From Acanthamoeba castellanii str. Neff (Eukaryota; Discosea; Longamoebia; Acanthamoebidae): a stretch of 64,000 bases of DNA. Where the stretch lies: NCBI RefSeq assembly GCF_000313135.1, contig NW_004457554.1:916283-980282 (forward strand), in the 5' to 3' direction. This document shows, piece by piece, positions 1 through 10,500 of this stretch (its first letter is position 1; each line of letters starts with the position of its first letter). A program made the translations under genes and the position numbers. The notes under the pieces are model-generated. The model did not search any database and was not told the origin of the DNA. It worked only from the letters and a program-made list of their open reading frames with translations.

Positions 1-1817
1 AGATGGTGGCGTGCCTGCTATCTCTTGGGGTGGACGCGAACGTCGAGGGCGATAACGGCACAGCCCTCCAGGTAGCGGATAAGGCCGGCTTCGAGAACGT
101 GAGCAAAATCCTCACCGGTACACACACCACACACACACAACTGTTCACCGGCCAGCTACGACCACGGTCGCCATGGCTGTGGTCTAATAACGAACGTGGT
201 GGTGTGCACACAGAGACGGCGCCGATGTCCCTATCGAATCAGGGCGACAACATCAGCCATGCGCTGGAGCGGGCGCGAGAAACGGGCAAGCTCGACCTGT
301 CCAACCTGGGCCTGCCCGGCATTCCGCCGGAGATCTTTGAGCTGACGAACCTGGTCGAGCTCGACCTCTCCCACAACAGCATCGTCACCGTGCCGCCCGC
401 CATACGCCAGCTCACCGCCCTCAAGTCCCTCAGACTCGAAGACAACCGACTCACCCAGCTGCCCAGGTATAACCGTTTGTTTATTTAATAAGTTATTTAT
501 ATTTATTGCTCTCTATTTATGTATATTTTTTATTGTTATGCTGACCAGTTGCGCGCCCGTACGGCCAACAGGGAGATGGGCGAGATGGGGTGGCTGGAGG
601 AGCTGACGCTGTCGCTCAACTCGGATCTGGAGCCCGGGCTGAAGCGGAAGATGCGCGAGGGGGTGCCGGCCCTGCTCGATCACCTGCGGAGTACGTCGGG
701 CGGGTTCAAGACCACGCGTGCTTCGATGCTCAGCATGAGCAAGCGGGGCAGCGTGGGCGAGCAGTCGCTCGACCTCAAGCTGGAGACGCCCGCCGAGGAG
801 CGGCTGATCCGAGCACTCGAAGAGCGAGAACGGACACTCGCCAAGAAGGAACGGAAACTGAACGAGACCATCGCCCTCATCCAGGAAAAGAACGAGGTGA
901 GCACGACACACGACACACGACACACGACACACGACACACGACACACGACACACGACACACGACACACGACACACGACACACGACACACGACACACGACAC
1001 ACGACACACGACACACGACGCACGACGCACGACACACGACACACGACACACGACACGACACGACCAACTACCAACGACACGACCAACGACCAACGACACG
1101 ACACAACACGACACAACACGACACGACCAACGACACGACACGACCAATGACACGACACGATACGACACGACACAACACAACACGACACGACACGACACGA
1201 CACGACACGACACGACACGACACGACACGACACGACACGACACGCTTGCTGACTTTCTTACGCACACGCAGAGCACGAGGGTGATGCTGGCGGAGATTAA
1301 AGAGAGGGAAGAGGCGGTGGAGGCGAGGGAGAAGGGGCTGCGAGCAGCCGGCGGAGAGAGGAGGACCAGGACGCACTCGGCCGACCCTCCGCGACCGCGC
1401 AAGCATCTGCCGCTGGCTCGGTCCGACAACACGCTCGACCTGGATTCAGCCCCCGAGCCCCCTCCAACCGGCGTCGAGACCACTAAGGTATGCAGCTCGC
1501 CTCCTGCGGCTACATCACGTTGACTGCGACTCAAAGTGTGACATCGACTTGTCAATTGCGTGCTGCTAGATCGGGAAGGCCAACGGGGTGAAGGTGTCCG
1601 TGGGCTCCACTCTGAGCGGCGTCGATGTCGAACTCCATCTCTCCACGCGACAACAAAGTACGGCCACTACAACGCTTGCACCCTTGTTCCGCACAATGCT
1701 AACATGTTGGCTGACGGGGCTTCCACGCCAGGCTTGACGCTGACGCTGGCGCAGTGGCACGGGGTGGTGCAGCTCATCGCCTCCAGAGACCGGTCAAACT
1801 CGGGCAAGCGTGAATAG
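1..1817 (+). CDS. Ankyrin/leucine-rich-repeat protein, 3' part of gene (5' end outside window)
   Basis: The gene enters from the left edge, so its start is not visible. The first exon (to 117) encodes the end of an ankyrin-like repeat (CLLSLGVDANVEGDNGTAL). Exon 214-466 encodes leucine-rich repeats of the form LxxLxxLDLSHNxIxxVPP. Exon 549-896 continues with an LRR-capping segment (LEELTLSLN) and a charged helix likely to be a coiled coil. Exons 1272-1487, 1570-1657 and 1732-1817 finish a low-complexity tail ending in SNSGKRE. Such proteins are usually intracellular binding scaffolds, and no catalytic domain is visible. One oddity is the join after 466: it leaves two bases of a codon, while the next exon reads in frame from its first base, so the canonical sites do not preserve frame there. 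The other joins do. Family assignment is fair and function unknown. Confidence 0.75.
897..1255. repeat. Tandem CACGACA-type satellite filling an intron
   Basis: Almost the whole intron between the exons ending at 896 and starting at 1272 is an array of short units, ACACGACAC grading into ACACGACACG and ACGACACGAC variants. It is open in several frames on both strands, which makes long artificial ORFs of Thr/His/Asp or Val/Ser/Cys repeats. The donor GTGAGC and acceptor ACGCAG flank it cleanly and the exons on each side are in phase, so it is intronic. Confidence 0.9.
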
Positions 1818-2314
1818 CAGCCAGACCATCGAGGAGATAGTGTGTCCCATTTATAGTCCGTAGTGGCCACAACTTGGGTCGTGGCCCACACAACACACTG
1901 TGACTCTGACGAACGTTCGTTGCCCAACCAAAAACAATGATCCTTCACCTAACAACTGAAGGTTCCCATAATATTTGTGCTCTTTGTCGGTGCGGTGCTC
2001 TTGTGAGCGGCTGGCTTGGTCGTGGAAGATGCCGTTGTCAATGGTTGGAGTGCGAGAATCTTGCTCGTCCTGTTTCTCATACCACACACGCCCCTGTCTG
2101 TGGGGCGTGCCACTGATAGGACGAGCTTCGAGTGGAGCCATAAGCCAATCAGCCCTCGCACGGGGAGTTCGACTCTCCCCGACGGCAATCCATCTCTTTT
2201 GTCTCTTTCTCGGGCTCTTCGCAAACTGAAGGCTCAGCGTGAACCCCCTGGCTGCTCGCGTTGATCATCCATCAACCACCATTGTTCGAAGCAATGATTC
2301 TCTTCTTGAATTGT
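1818..2314. other. Intergenic region between convergent genes
   Basis: No protein gene is supported here. It lies between the stop codon of the LRR gene (+) and the stop codon of the sirtuin gene (-). It contains the tRNA-like structured RNA candidate at 2031-2187. The rest shows no other structure that I can support. Confidence 0.6.
2031..2200 (+). ncRNA. Candidate Pol III-transcribed RNA with tRNA-like ends and a long structured middle
   Basis: Bases 2031-2037 (GCCGTTG) pair with 2180-2186 (CGACGGC) like a 7-bp acceptor stem with one G-U pair, followed by a discriminator A at 2187. Bases 2161-2181 form a T-arm-like hairpin with loop TTCGACT (2168-2174), giving a B-box-like GTTCGACTC at 2167-2175. 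An A-box-like TGGTTGGAGTG lies at 2042-2052. Instead of an anticodon arm there are stacked helices: 2050-2056 with 2155-2161 (7 bp), 2063-2071 with 2118-2126 (9 bp, exact) and hairpin 2087-2094/2102-2109 (8 bp, exact). A TTTT run at 2197-2200, ten bases after the 3' end, fits a Pol III terminator. There is no recognisable anticodon. The short D-loop without a D-stem, followed directly by a long helix that returns beside the T-arm, recalls the tRNA-like part of tmRNA, but homology is not shown. Alternatives are a tRNA-derived repeat or a tRNA with an unusual intron. Confidence 0.6.
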
Positions 2315-3185
2315 TCAGGTGCTCTTTTGGCCGGGCACGGGGTAGTGGACATGGCAGGAGAAGCGGAGGAGCTGCTGGCCGGTGTCGCCCTCGCTGGGGC
2401 GGATGACGTAGCGCAGCTGTCGCGGGGGCACGCCGTAGGCCGGCCGAAACACGATCTCCATCTCCACCGCCACCTCTTCCGCGCTCGCGTCGGTCTGCTC
2501 GAAGGCCAGGTCCCACACGCCGTCGCCCTCGTCCATCAGGCGCGGCTCGTCCTGCTGCTGGCCGGGCAGGGTCACCCTGACCTCCTCCACGCAGGTGCAC
2601 ACCTCGTTCTTGCGCCCGCCGCCCAGCCGCAGCGCCCACCCGCCGTCGGCCTCGCGGCGGTGCGAAACCAAGAACGACTGGCGGTACTCGTACTCAAGCG
2701 TCGAGTCCCGGCCCAGTCCCTCGAGTATTCCGTGCATCACCTTAGGACGAAGAAGAAGAAGAAGAAGAAGGGTGGTGAGCACAAGAAGGGCTAGCCATGC
2801 TGATACGGTGCGGAGGCTTACCTCATCGCAGGTGGCGTTGATCTTGATAGTGGCGCGCCTGTCCACCGTCGTGTCCTGCAAGCAGACGATGATGACCTTC
2901 TTCGCTTTCCACGGCAGATTGCAGAACGGCGAGACTGTGTAGGTTGTAAAAAAAAACAGTGAGCAAGCGTGCGTGAACACACACCACGACAGGGAGGCGC
3001 GGAGCAGTACCACTCATGGAAGACCCCAGGACGAGGGCAACGTCGGCCTTCTTCGCCTCGTTGGTGGCTATTCGCAGCGGACCCTCCGGCACCATTCCGC
3101 CGAACCGCACCCCCTCCTTCTTCAGCCGTCCGCCACACTCTTCCTACACGACATCATTAGTTCCCCGATATGAGCAGAGCGTGCG

Positions 3186-3274
<89 letters not shown>

Positions 3275-4049
3275 CGACACACAACGACACACGTACGTGA
3301 TCGCAGATACGGCCCAGCTGAGGGACTTGCGTGTGTCGGAGGAACTTGTCGCCACACTTGAGGCAAGTCTCGATGTAGCCGTTGCCAAAGATCTCCGACA
3401 CCTTGTCCGGCGACGCGCCGGAGCGGATGTGGAGGTTGTCGTGGTTGGAGGAGACGATGAACTTGATCACGCCCTCATTGAGCAGCTTCGTAATCGCCAC
3501 GTGCGAGTAGGACGGCATCAGCAGGTCCGCCGCGCCCTGTGGACGAAGGGGGAAATGTGGTGTCACCATACGCGCAAGGAAGTCACATCGCATGGTAGGG
3601 CGCTCTGATTGAAGTAACCTACCTTGCCCACGCCCATGCCCAGCACGGCGCTCTGCCAGCCGTACTTGTCCATTCCGTTGTCTCCCCTGAAGTCTGGGAT
3701 TCCGCACGCCGTACTAGCGTGCACCCCCCCCCCAAGAACGTTCAGTCAGCAGAGAAGAGGAGTAGGAGGGGAGAAAGAGAGAGGGGGGGTGTCACCAACC
3801 TGACGCCGGCGCCGGTGTAGACGACCAGGTTCTGTGCGCTCCGCACAATGTCCACCAGCTGCCGCATCTTCTTTGCCTTCTCCTCCGGTGGGTCCTCATA
3901 CTCTGTCTGCAACGAGGCCACAAACGTCGCACGTTGAGGGGACGACACGTTCGTGGAAGCTTTCAAGCGTAGAAGGGGGGGGGGGGAACAAGACTAACCT
4001 TTTCGTAGACGACGTGGTCAGGAACAGGAGGCGGGGCGGGCGCGTTCAT
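2315..4049 (-). CDS. SIRT7/SIRT6-like sirtuin with altered catalytic motif
   Basis: Sirtuins are NAD-dependent protein deacylases; the SIRT6/7 class usually acts on chromatin or in the nucleolus. The minus-strand ATG is at 4049. After short N-terminal exons the protein reads LVVYTGAGV, spliced in phase to STACGIPDFRG, the NAD-binding GAGxS and GIPDFR motifs. It continues with VSSNHDNLHIRSG, a zinc ribbon (TCLKCG with a second Cys pair, RICDH and EECGG, across an intron), VALVLGSSMSVSPF and a C-terminal region of about 145 residues that looks beta-rich and is not recognised. The usual catalytic motif ELHGN reads EIFGN at about 3402-3416, so the general-base His is Phe, and the usual TQN reads SSN. 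NAD binding may persist, but ordinary deacylation is doubtful. One intron holds a long (AC)n tract. The fold assignment is secure and activity uncertain. Confidence 0.85.
3187..3273. repeat. (AC)n microsatellite inside a sirtuin intron
   Basis: An uninterrupted AC/GT dinucleotide tract of about 43 repeats, followed by two ACAACGAC variants. It lies between the minus-strand donor GTACGTGTG and the acceptor TAG before the exon starting EECGG, so it is intronic and probably length-polymorphic. Confidence 0.95.
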
Positions 4050-5222
4050 CTTTCGTTGTCAGCTGCGTTGGTGGGGTTAGCTTGCTGTTTGCATGCTCGA
4101 GTCACGCGCTGTCGTGCGGGGTGGGCCGTTCACCCAACCTCCCCCTTCACTTCACCACCATCAGCAGCTGCCGGGAAGGCAAAGAAAACGGAGCGGAATG
4201 CGGAGTATGTGCTATCTATTTATTTTTTATTTACAAACAAATAAAATGAAATGCGAAATGAATTAATTACAACAGAAAGCTGGAGGGCGCAGTGGAGGGG
4301 ACTGTGGAGAGCAAGTCACACATGTCCGAAGTTGGTGCGCGAGGCGCGAGGCGATGAGCCCAGGCGCGGAAATACATCAGTCGCATCGTCTGCGGGCCGA
4401 GTTGTGGAGGAGAGGCGCATGACAAGGGGCGAAGGTGGTGGCGAAGAAGACGACGACGACGTTGCGGGCGGCCCCGCGCGCGATGACGCAACGCGCGGGG
4501 CGTGGTGGTGCTGACGGCCCCACGGCGGCAGGGAGTCGGCCCACTTGGCCTCGACCAGGCGCAGCAGGCAGGTGCCCTCCTCCTCACCGTCCAGCGAAGT
4601 CTCTCGGTCCATCTCAGGCTGCTCGCGTGTGCAGGTCGGTTGATGGTTGGTGTGCCGGGCACTTGTGGCTGGATCGAGAAGGGGAGGTGGTCTGGGCCTC
4701 GTCAGGCGCAGCTCTGGTTGTCTCCTTCCGGTGGTGTGGGGCGCTGCTGTGGCCTGTGCGATGCCAGCATTGGGGGGGGGGATCTTATCGGCTGGTTGGC
4801 TCTGGCGCAGGTTTCAGGCGACATTTCCTCGAAGGTCTTCGCCGCGCTTTCTGCCACCGTCTTCGCCGTCACTCTTGCTCAAGGCCTGCACGTGGAGGAA
4901 AGCGTGCGAGAGTGGAGGCCTCTCTACCTGTGCTTTGGGTCCAACCTCAGACAAGGAGTAGTCTTTTCGAGAGTCTCTCAATCGTTGGTTTTAAGGGTGC
5001 TGACATTGGCAAAATGCATGGTTCGTACTTCTCTGGCGTGGTAAGTGGTGTCGGCCTTACCTTCGGTTCTGCCTGACTTCGGTGTAACTTGCCCCCCCCC
5101 AATGTGCACTCTCCTGATGCCCACGCAAACGCCGGACCACCACGTTGGTCGACAGAAAAGAAACTTAGTTGTGCTTTGTAGTTGATTTTGGTGAGATTAA
5201 CCCTGTACAATTGATTATCAAA
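4050..5222. other. Gene-poor interval upstream of two divergent genes
   Basis: This stretch separates the start of the sirtuin gene (-) from the start of the eIF4E-like gene (+) and probably carries both promoters. Open frames exist on both strands over 4270-5070, but none gives a recognisable protein or convincing splice sites, apart from one weak minus-strand candidate at 4316-4612. An AT-rich patch at 4200-4270 contains AATAAA on the plus strand. The interval may hide an unrecognised gene. Confidence 0.4.
4316..4612 (-). CDS. Possible small hypothetical protein
   Basis: A 98-codon ATG-to-stop frame with an acidic start (MDRETSLDGEEEG), a possible amphipathic segment (LLRLVEAKWADSLPPWG) and a Ser/Pro-rich tail (SSSSSSPPPSP). 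Its composition is more protein-like than the competing frames here, but it matches no family that I know. It could be the last exon of a longer minus-strand gene, because a CGCGAGCAG acceptor-like sequence lies just upstream of the ATG. It could also be chance coding in GC-rich DNA. Confidence 0.3.
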   Translation of the reverse strand: MDRETSLDGEEEGTCLLRLVEAKWADSLPPWGRQHHHAPRVASSRAGPPATSSSSSSPPPSPLVMRLSSTTRPADDATDVFPRLGSSPRASRTNFGHV

Positions 5223-6726
5223 ATGGAAAACGAACACAAGGACAAGGTTGTGAAAGAGGAGGCCACTAAACCAGTAGTGGTGGAGAGCTCTACTCCCGCT
5301 GGTGCGGAATCATCTGCCGCTACCGCATCGTCGGCCAACGACAGCCAGGACGGGAGTGAGGGCGGCGAGGGTGGGAATGGAGCCAACCGCAGCAGACGCG
5401 ACAGCGATGCGGCGCGACGCTCGAGAAGCAACTCCGCTAAGGCATGGAAGGTGAAGGGAGCCGAGGGCGCGAGCCCGGCCACCGCCCCCGCCCAATCTGC
5501 CAATGCCACCAAGGCAGACGCCACGCTGGGCGCTGCCGCCGCAGTCCTGGCCACCCCCACCTCGCCTGCCGCCTCGCACCAGCAGCACAAGCAGCCGCAG
5601 CACAAGCCCAGGTCCCGCAAGGGCTCCCGAGCAGGTAATTTTAATCCCATTAATTCCTCGCAATCTTCATCTCTGATTCACGTGCGTAGAATCACAGTGT
5701 TTTTTCAAGAACTCATTAACCTCCATCTGCGGCCCACATGCGCAGGCCAGCTGGAGTCGCCCCGGTCGGACGCGCCAGCGCACGACGATGGTGCGTCGAT
5801 CCTGGGTCACCGTCTGCAGACGCCGTGGACGTTCTGGTTCTCGCGCAAGGACAGGAGGAGGTCCAACTCCATCACGGCGGGTCCCTCCGGCACCGTGGTG
5901 ATCGACAAGAAGCTGGACAAGAAGGAGCACATGGAGCACCTCGTTCAGATCGGCACCTGCCGCACCGTCGAGGAGTTCTGGCAGTGCGCAATCCGCTCCC
6001 TCTCACCTTGTTCCCACTCCTCTCGAGCTACTTGCGCTTTGACTCATTTCCCCTTTCCTCCTCGTCTGTCAGCCACTATGCGTTCATCCAGCGGGCCAGC
6101 AATCTGCCGAAGGAGAGCAACCTGTACTTCTTCAGGAACCAGCTCAAGCCCATGTGGGAGGTAGGTGACCCCAATCATGGAGTGGTCGAGTGCCTTCTCC
6201 CCCCCTTCTTTTTGACTCAGCGTGTTTGTGCTGCAGACGTTCCCCAAGGGTGGCTGCTTCATTGTCAGGGTCGACAAGCGCACCGGTGCCCTGGACAAGA
6301 TGTGGGAGGAATTGGTTCGTGTGTCGTGGCTCCCTTCGTATGGTGGCGTCGCCACGAGGCTAACGAACCCCACCCAAAACCCGGACACCAACAGCTGTTC
6401 GCGTCCATTGGCGAGCTCTTTGAGGACCCCAACGTGGTGGGCGTGGAGGTGAGCATCAGGAGCAAGGAGGATGGTCTGTCCGTGTGGACCAAGACCAACC
6501 AAAAGCACATCCGCCTCAGCATCGGGTTCGCATCATCCTCGCCCACTGCATTCCATACGCCTCGCGTCGTACACTTGACACTGACGCACTTGATGTCAAT
6601 CTCTCCGACAGGGAGAAGCTGAAGCTGATGCTGGATCTGGACGACGTGATGTACAAAAGCAACTCGACCTCCATCAAGGACCGCTCGACCTACAAGAACG
6701 CACAGAAGGTCTTGGTCGCGTCGTAA
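5223..6726 (+). CDS. eIF4E-family cap-binding protein with atypical cap pocket
   Basis: eIF4E proteins bind the mRNA 5' cap in the cytoplasm and recruit or block the translation machinery. I chose the ATG at 5223 (MENEHKDK, good context CAAAATGG). Exons are 5223-5634, 5746-5983, 6073-6160, 6237-6314, 6395-6525 and 6612-6726, all in phase. The first 170 or so residues are a low-complexity Ala/Ser/basic extension. The core follows: TPWTFWFSRK, TVEEFW, KPMWE (equivalent of W102-E103), GGCFIVRV and GLSVWTK (equivalent of W166). Aligning without gaps from TVEEFW, the position of human W56 is His (KEHMEHL), so one of the two stacking aromatics is missing. Human 4EHP has Tyr there, so a 4EHP-like repressor or weak cap binder is plausible. 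An AATAAA follows at 6905. Confidence 0.9.
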
Positions 6727-6904
6727 AGGAAAGAAAAAGGAGAAGGCTCTGTAAGGCGGAAACCTCGTGTGGTGTGATGCCAGGAGTGGGAGACAGGTAT
6801 TTATGAGAGCAGTGGCGCCAGAGATGGAGATGGCTCATGTGCATGTAGCGCTCCTCCTCGACGGCATCGTGTTCTTGTGATATATTTTTCTTTTCTCGCT
6901 TTTT

Positions 6905-6910
6905 AATAAA
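6905..6910 (+). terminator. Putative polyadenylation signal AATAAA
   Basis: The AATAAA hexamer lies about 180 bases after the eIF4E-like stop codon in a T-rich stretch and just before the converging end of the basic-protein gene. It is the only such hexamer in this 3' flank. Confidence 0.45.
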
Positions 6911-6956
6911 CAGTAATTTTAATCACAGATGATGGATGATCAAGAAAGATGGACTT

Positions 6957-7319
6957 CTAAGCCTTCCTGAGGGCGTGCATGGCCTTCGCGCCGGCGGAGG
7001 AGCCGTGGGCGAGAGCGTTGGAGGCCGCTGATTTGAGGAGGTTCTCCGCTCGCGTCTTGGCCCCGGCAGGCGACGCTGGGGCGGCCGCAGCTGCCCTGGG
7101 GGTGGCTCGCTTGGGTGCGGCGGTGGCCGGCGCCTTCCTCGTCTTCGCTCCCTGCTGCACGGTGCTGGTTTTCGTGATTGTCGTGGTCGTTTTGATTGTT
7201 GTCTTAGTTGTTACTTTCTTAGGCGTCTGCTTCTTGATCGTCTTCGTGGCAGCTGGTGCCGCCTTGGGCGCGCTCCTCTTCGTGCCGCCACCCCCTCCCT
7301 TCTTCGCCGTCTTTGGCAT
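6957..7319 (-). CDS. Small Lys/Ala/Thr-rich basic protein, histone H1-tail-like
   Basis: A 120-residue protein from the minus-strand ATG at 7319 (MPKTAKKGGGGG) to TAG at 6957, with no obvious intron. It is built of Lys, Ala, Thr and Pro tracts (TKTIKKQTPKKV, APATAAPKRATP) and ends ALRKA. This is the composition of linker-histone tails and other nucleic-acid-compacting proteins, but no winged-helix globular domain is visible. It may be nuclear and DNA- or RNA-binding. It is divergent from the RasGAP gene with 194 bases between start codons. Composition could mislead, so function is inference only. Confidence 0.6.
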   Translation of the reverse strand: MPKTAKKGGGGGTKRSAPKAAPAATKTIKKQTPKKVTTKTTIKTTTTITKTSTVQQGAKTRKAPATAAPKRATPRAAAAAPASPAGAKTRAENLLKSAASNALAHGSSAGAKAMHALRKA

Positions 7320-7513
7320 CTTCACACGAAATTAAATTCAATACCAGATTCAAACTCAATTTATCGAAAATCAAAACATAAACCAAATAAAGCAAAAGCG
7401 CAAAGTTAGTCACGGAGCAGAGAATTGGTGACCGTTGCGAACAACAACATTCTACTATCGATTTTAAATAATATAACATAGACAGGTGGACCAAGGGGTG
7501 GTCTTGTACACAC
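7320..7513. promoter_or_regulatory. Short divergent promoter region
   Basis: Only 194 bases separate the start codons of the basic protein (-) and the RasGAP gene (+). The stretch is markedly AT-rich compared with its flanks (for example TTTTAAATAATATAAC near 7464), as expected of a promoter in this GC-rich genome. No specific factor site can be named. Confidence 0.5.
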
Positions 7514-10500
7514 ATGGAGGAGAATGAAAATGATAGTTTGTCTGCGGTCGAGCGCCTCTACCCGGAGTGGGTGCGCAACGCCCCCACAAAATCCCAAAAC
7601 GAGTGCACTTGCTCAGCCCCTTGTTCTTCCACACAGATCGTCACTCTCGAAAGCCAGCTTAAGAAGTCTGACGGCGCGAAGGTCGACCAGGAGATACTTC
7701 GCACCCTCCTCATGAAGGTACCTTGTTCTTATTTTATTACATTATTTTATTACAGTATTTTATTGGGATTTATTTTCTTTTTTATTTGAATTAATTGATG
7801 TTGTATAACACGACGTGCCCTGTCCAGCTGCTGCTGTCGCCAACGATGACAGTCGCACGGGCGCTGTGCCAGAGTCTGGTGTCGTCGAGCCACGACTACG
7901 AGTCTGTGTGCAACTCGCTCCTGATCATCTTCCGTCACAACAAGCAAGACATGCGCCTCGTCGAGTGGGCGCTCCAGAACGAGATCGACACCTGTGGTAC
8001 ATACACGACGCGCTTCCTCCTTCGCCACACTCCAGAGTCCACTCGCTCTATGCTGATCACCTCTGCAGAGGGTGGCACGACAGTGACGCTGTTCCGAGGG
8101 ATGACGGTCGGGGTCAAGCTGGTGAGCATCTATCTGCACATCAAGGGCCACTTCTTTCTCAAGGGCGTGTTGCAACCGCTCATCGCCCAAATGCAGACCA
8201 CGTCCGCTATCGAGGTACGTGACCACAGTGACGGCTGCAACATACACACACGGGCACCTGCTGATGATCACCGCCCGCCCGCACAGGTCGACCCCATGAA
8301 GCTCGCGGACTTGACACAACTCCAGGACAACCAGAAGCGGCTCATGGACAGCGTGGAGCAGATGTTCCTCGCCATGGAGTCGGCCATCGACCTCTTCCCC
8401 TGGTGCGAGCCGCCTCTTCTCTTTTTGATCTTTGCGCCTCTGGCTGATTTCCTTCCCTTTCTCTTCGCTGGCGCAGCGCGTTGAAGCGGGTGTTTCAAAA
8501 GGCGCACCAGATGGTGGAGGAGCGGTTCAACGAGAAGGGCTACCAGCTGATCGGAGGCTTCTTCTTCCTGCGATTTGTGTGCCCCGCGCTGGTGTCGCCT
8601 GAGCGAGTCGGCCTTGCCTCCAGTACGCAACGAACCCGATACGACCACACACCGCACACACCGCACACACCGCACACACCGCACACACCACGTTCTCATC
8701 TTCATATGTACGATCGTTCCGCAACGCAGCTCTGTCCAACGAGACGCGGCGATCGTTAATTCTGATCAGCAAGGTATTGCAGAACGCGTCCAACGACGTT
8801 CAGTTTGGAGAGAAGGAACAGTACATGGTATTTATCAACGAGTGGATCGGTATGCGCCCCCCCCCTAGCGAACACACGACACACGCGCGCTCCCTTGTAA
8901 CCGACTGTGGACTTCCCTTCTCTACAGCGCTCAAGCAGGAGCGGATGCAGCGATTCCTGAGTGCATTATCGACCGCGCCGAGCGACGCAGACGCCCACCC
9001 GGCGCCTCCCGGCACGGTACGAGTCCAGACTACAAAACGAGACGTGGAGCCAGCTATCACAGTTGACATCGACGCTGATGAGTACACATCTGGCCCCGCC
9101 ACACAACACAGGAAAAGATGTCTACAGAGGAGGATCGAAGAATGGCGGTGCGGGCGCTGGTCAACAGCTTCGACACCCACAAGGAGCAGATGTCGGCCGC
9201 CCTGGCGGGCCACAAGGAGCAGCGGCTGTTCGATCGACTCATACAGGTGGTGGACCCGGCCGACCTGCTGGCTGTCGAGAACGTGACCCTCAACTTCACC
9301 AAGGTCTTCCGGACGTCGCTAGGCGAGATCGAGGTCAAGCGCACCCCCGAAGCCTACGGCGGGCGCAAGAACAAGAAGAAAGAGAAGGACAAAGAGAAGG
9401 AGAAGGAGAAGGAGGGCAAGGAGAAGAAGAAGTGGAACAGCCGGGAGGACATCAAGGTGGTGGGCAAGGGCCGGTGGCGGCGGCTAAACCGGCCCGTGTC
9501 GGACTTCATCCACCACGAAGAGCTGGCCAGCTTCTCCAACGCCATGCGACATGTACGGCCCCCGGCCTCTTGGACTGCTACGCCAATTCTATTGACATCA
9601 CACGACACACACTCGACACAGGCCACGACGACGGAGGCGACAAAAACGCTCGAGTCGCAGATCGCTGTGCTCAAGGAGCAGCTGGCCGCTGAGCGCGAGG
9701 TGCGGAGCAAGGTCGAGACGCAGCTCGCGATCGCCCGGTTGCACCTGGCTCAGGAGGGGGCCCGGCGGGAGGGCCTCGAGCGGCTGGCCGGCGCCATGCT
9801 CGAGAAGCTCAAGAGCGCCGGCATCGCCTTCAGCCCGCCCGCACCCGCGCCCTCGCCCTCCTCGCCTACACCGACCGCCAGCCACCCGAGCCACCCCCAC
9901 CCCATTCCGACCCTCTCATCGTCGCCGCCCTCCCCGGCGCCGTCCGGGGCCAAGTCTACGACGCAGGTCTACGCCCTGTCCCGCCACAACAGCAGCCCCC
10001 ACAGGCTCGTCAGCAAGGCGCCACCGACCGGGGGCGCGGCCCAGCAGCAGGGGCCAGGCGGCACCAGCAGCCCGCCGCACTCGCTGTCGCCCTTGTCGCA
10101 GACCAAGGTGCCGCACACGTCGCCTCGAGAGCAGCACGCCAAAGTTAGTCCACGCTCGACATCGAGGCAATCAACATCGATCACCACGACCAGCGGCCAG
10201 CAGCAGTCATCGTCGACCACCACCACGACGGCGGGCTCGGTCTCGGCCCCCATCAATGCGGCTCCGCGCGTGCGGCAGTCATCGGGCGGCGGGTCGTTGA
10301 TCGCGAGCGCCTACCAGAACAGCGGACGGCCGCTGATGGCGGTGGACGACGCCCAGAGCGGCAAGTCGCTGACGGACCGGCTGGTGGACAAAATGTTCTC
10401 GGCAGACTCGGGGCTCGAGCTGCGCGAGACCCGCGATGGGCGGCTGTGCTTCTGCGGCTGCGAATGCGTGGACTGGCTGGTCGAGGAGCTGCGGGTGGGA

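Noticed and set aside
513..1555. Several long ORFs of Thr/His/Asp or Cys/Val/Ser repeats
   Set aside because: They come from the intronic satellite at 897-1255, which lacks stops in several frames on both strands.
2031..2187. Ordinary intron-containing tRNA
   Set aside because: No anticodon arm with a normal loop (U33, purine 37) could be placed. The central helices do not match the usual anticodon stem plus intron.
4435..5076. 213-codon plus-strand ORF
   Set aside because: Competing frames are equally open, no domain is visible and no start or splice evidence supports it.
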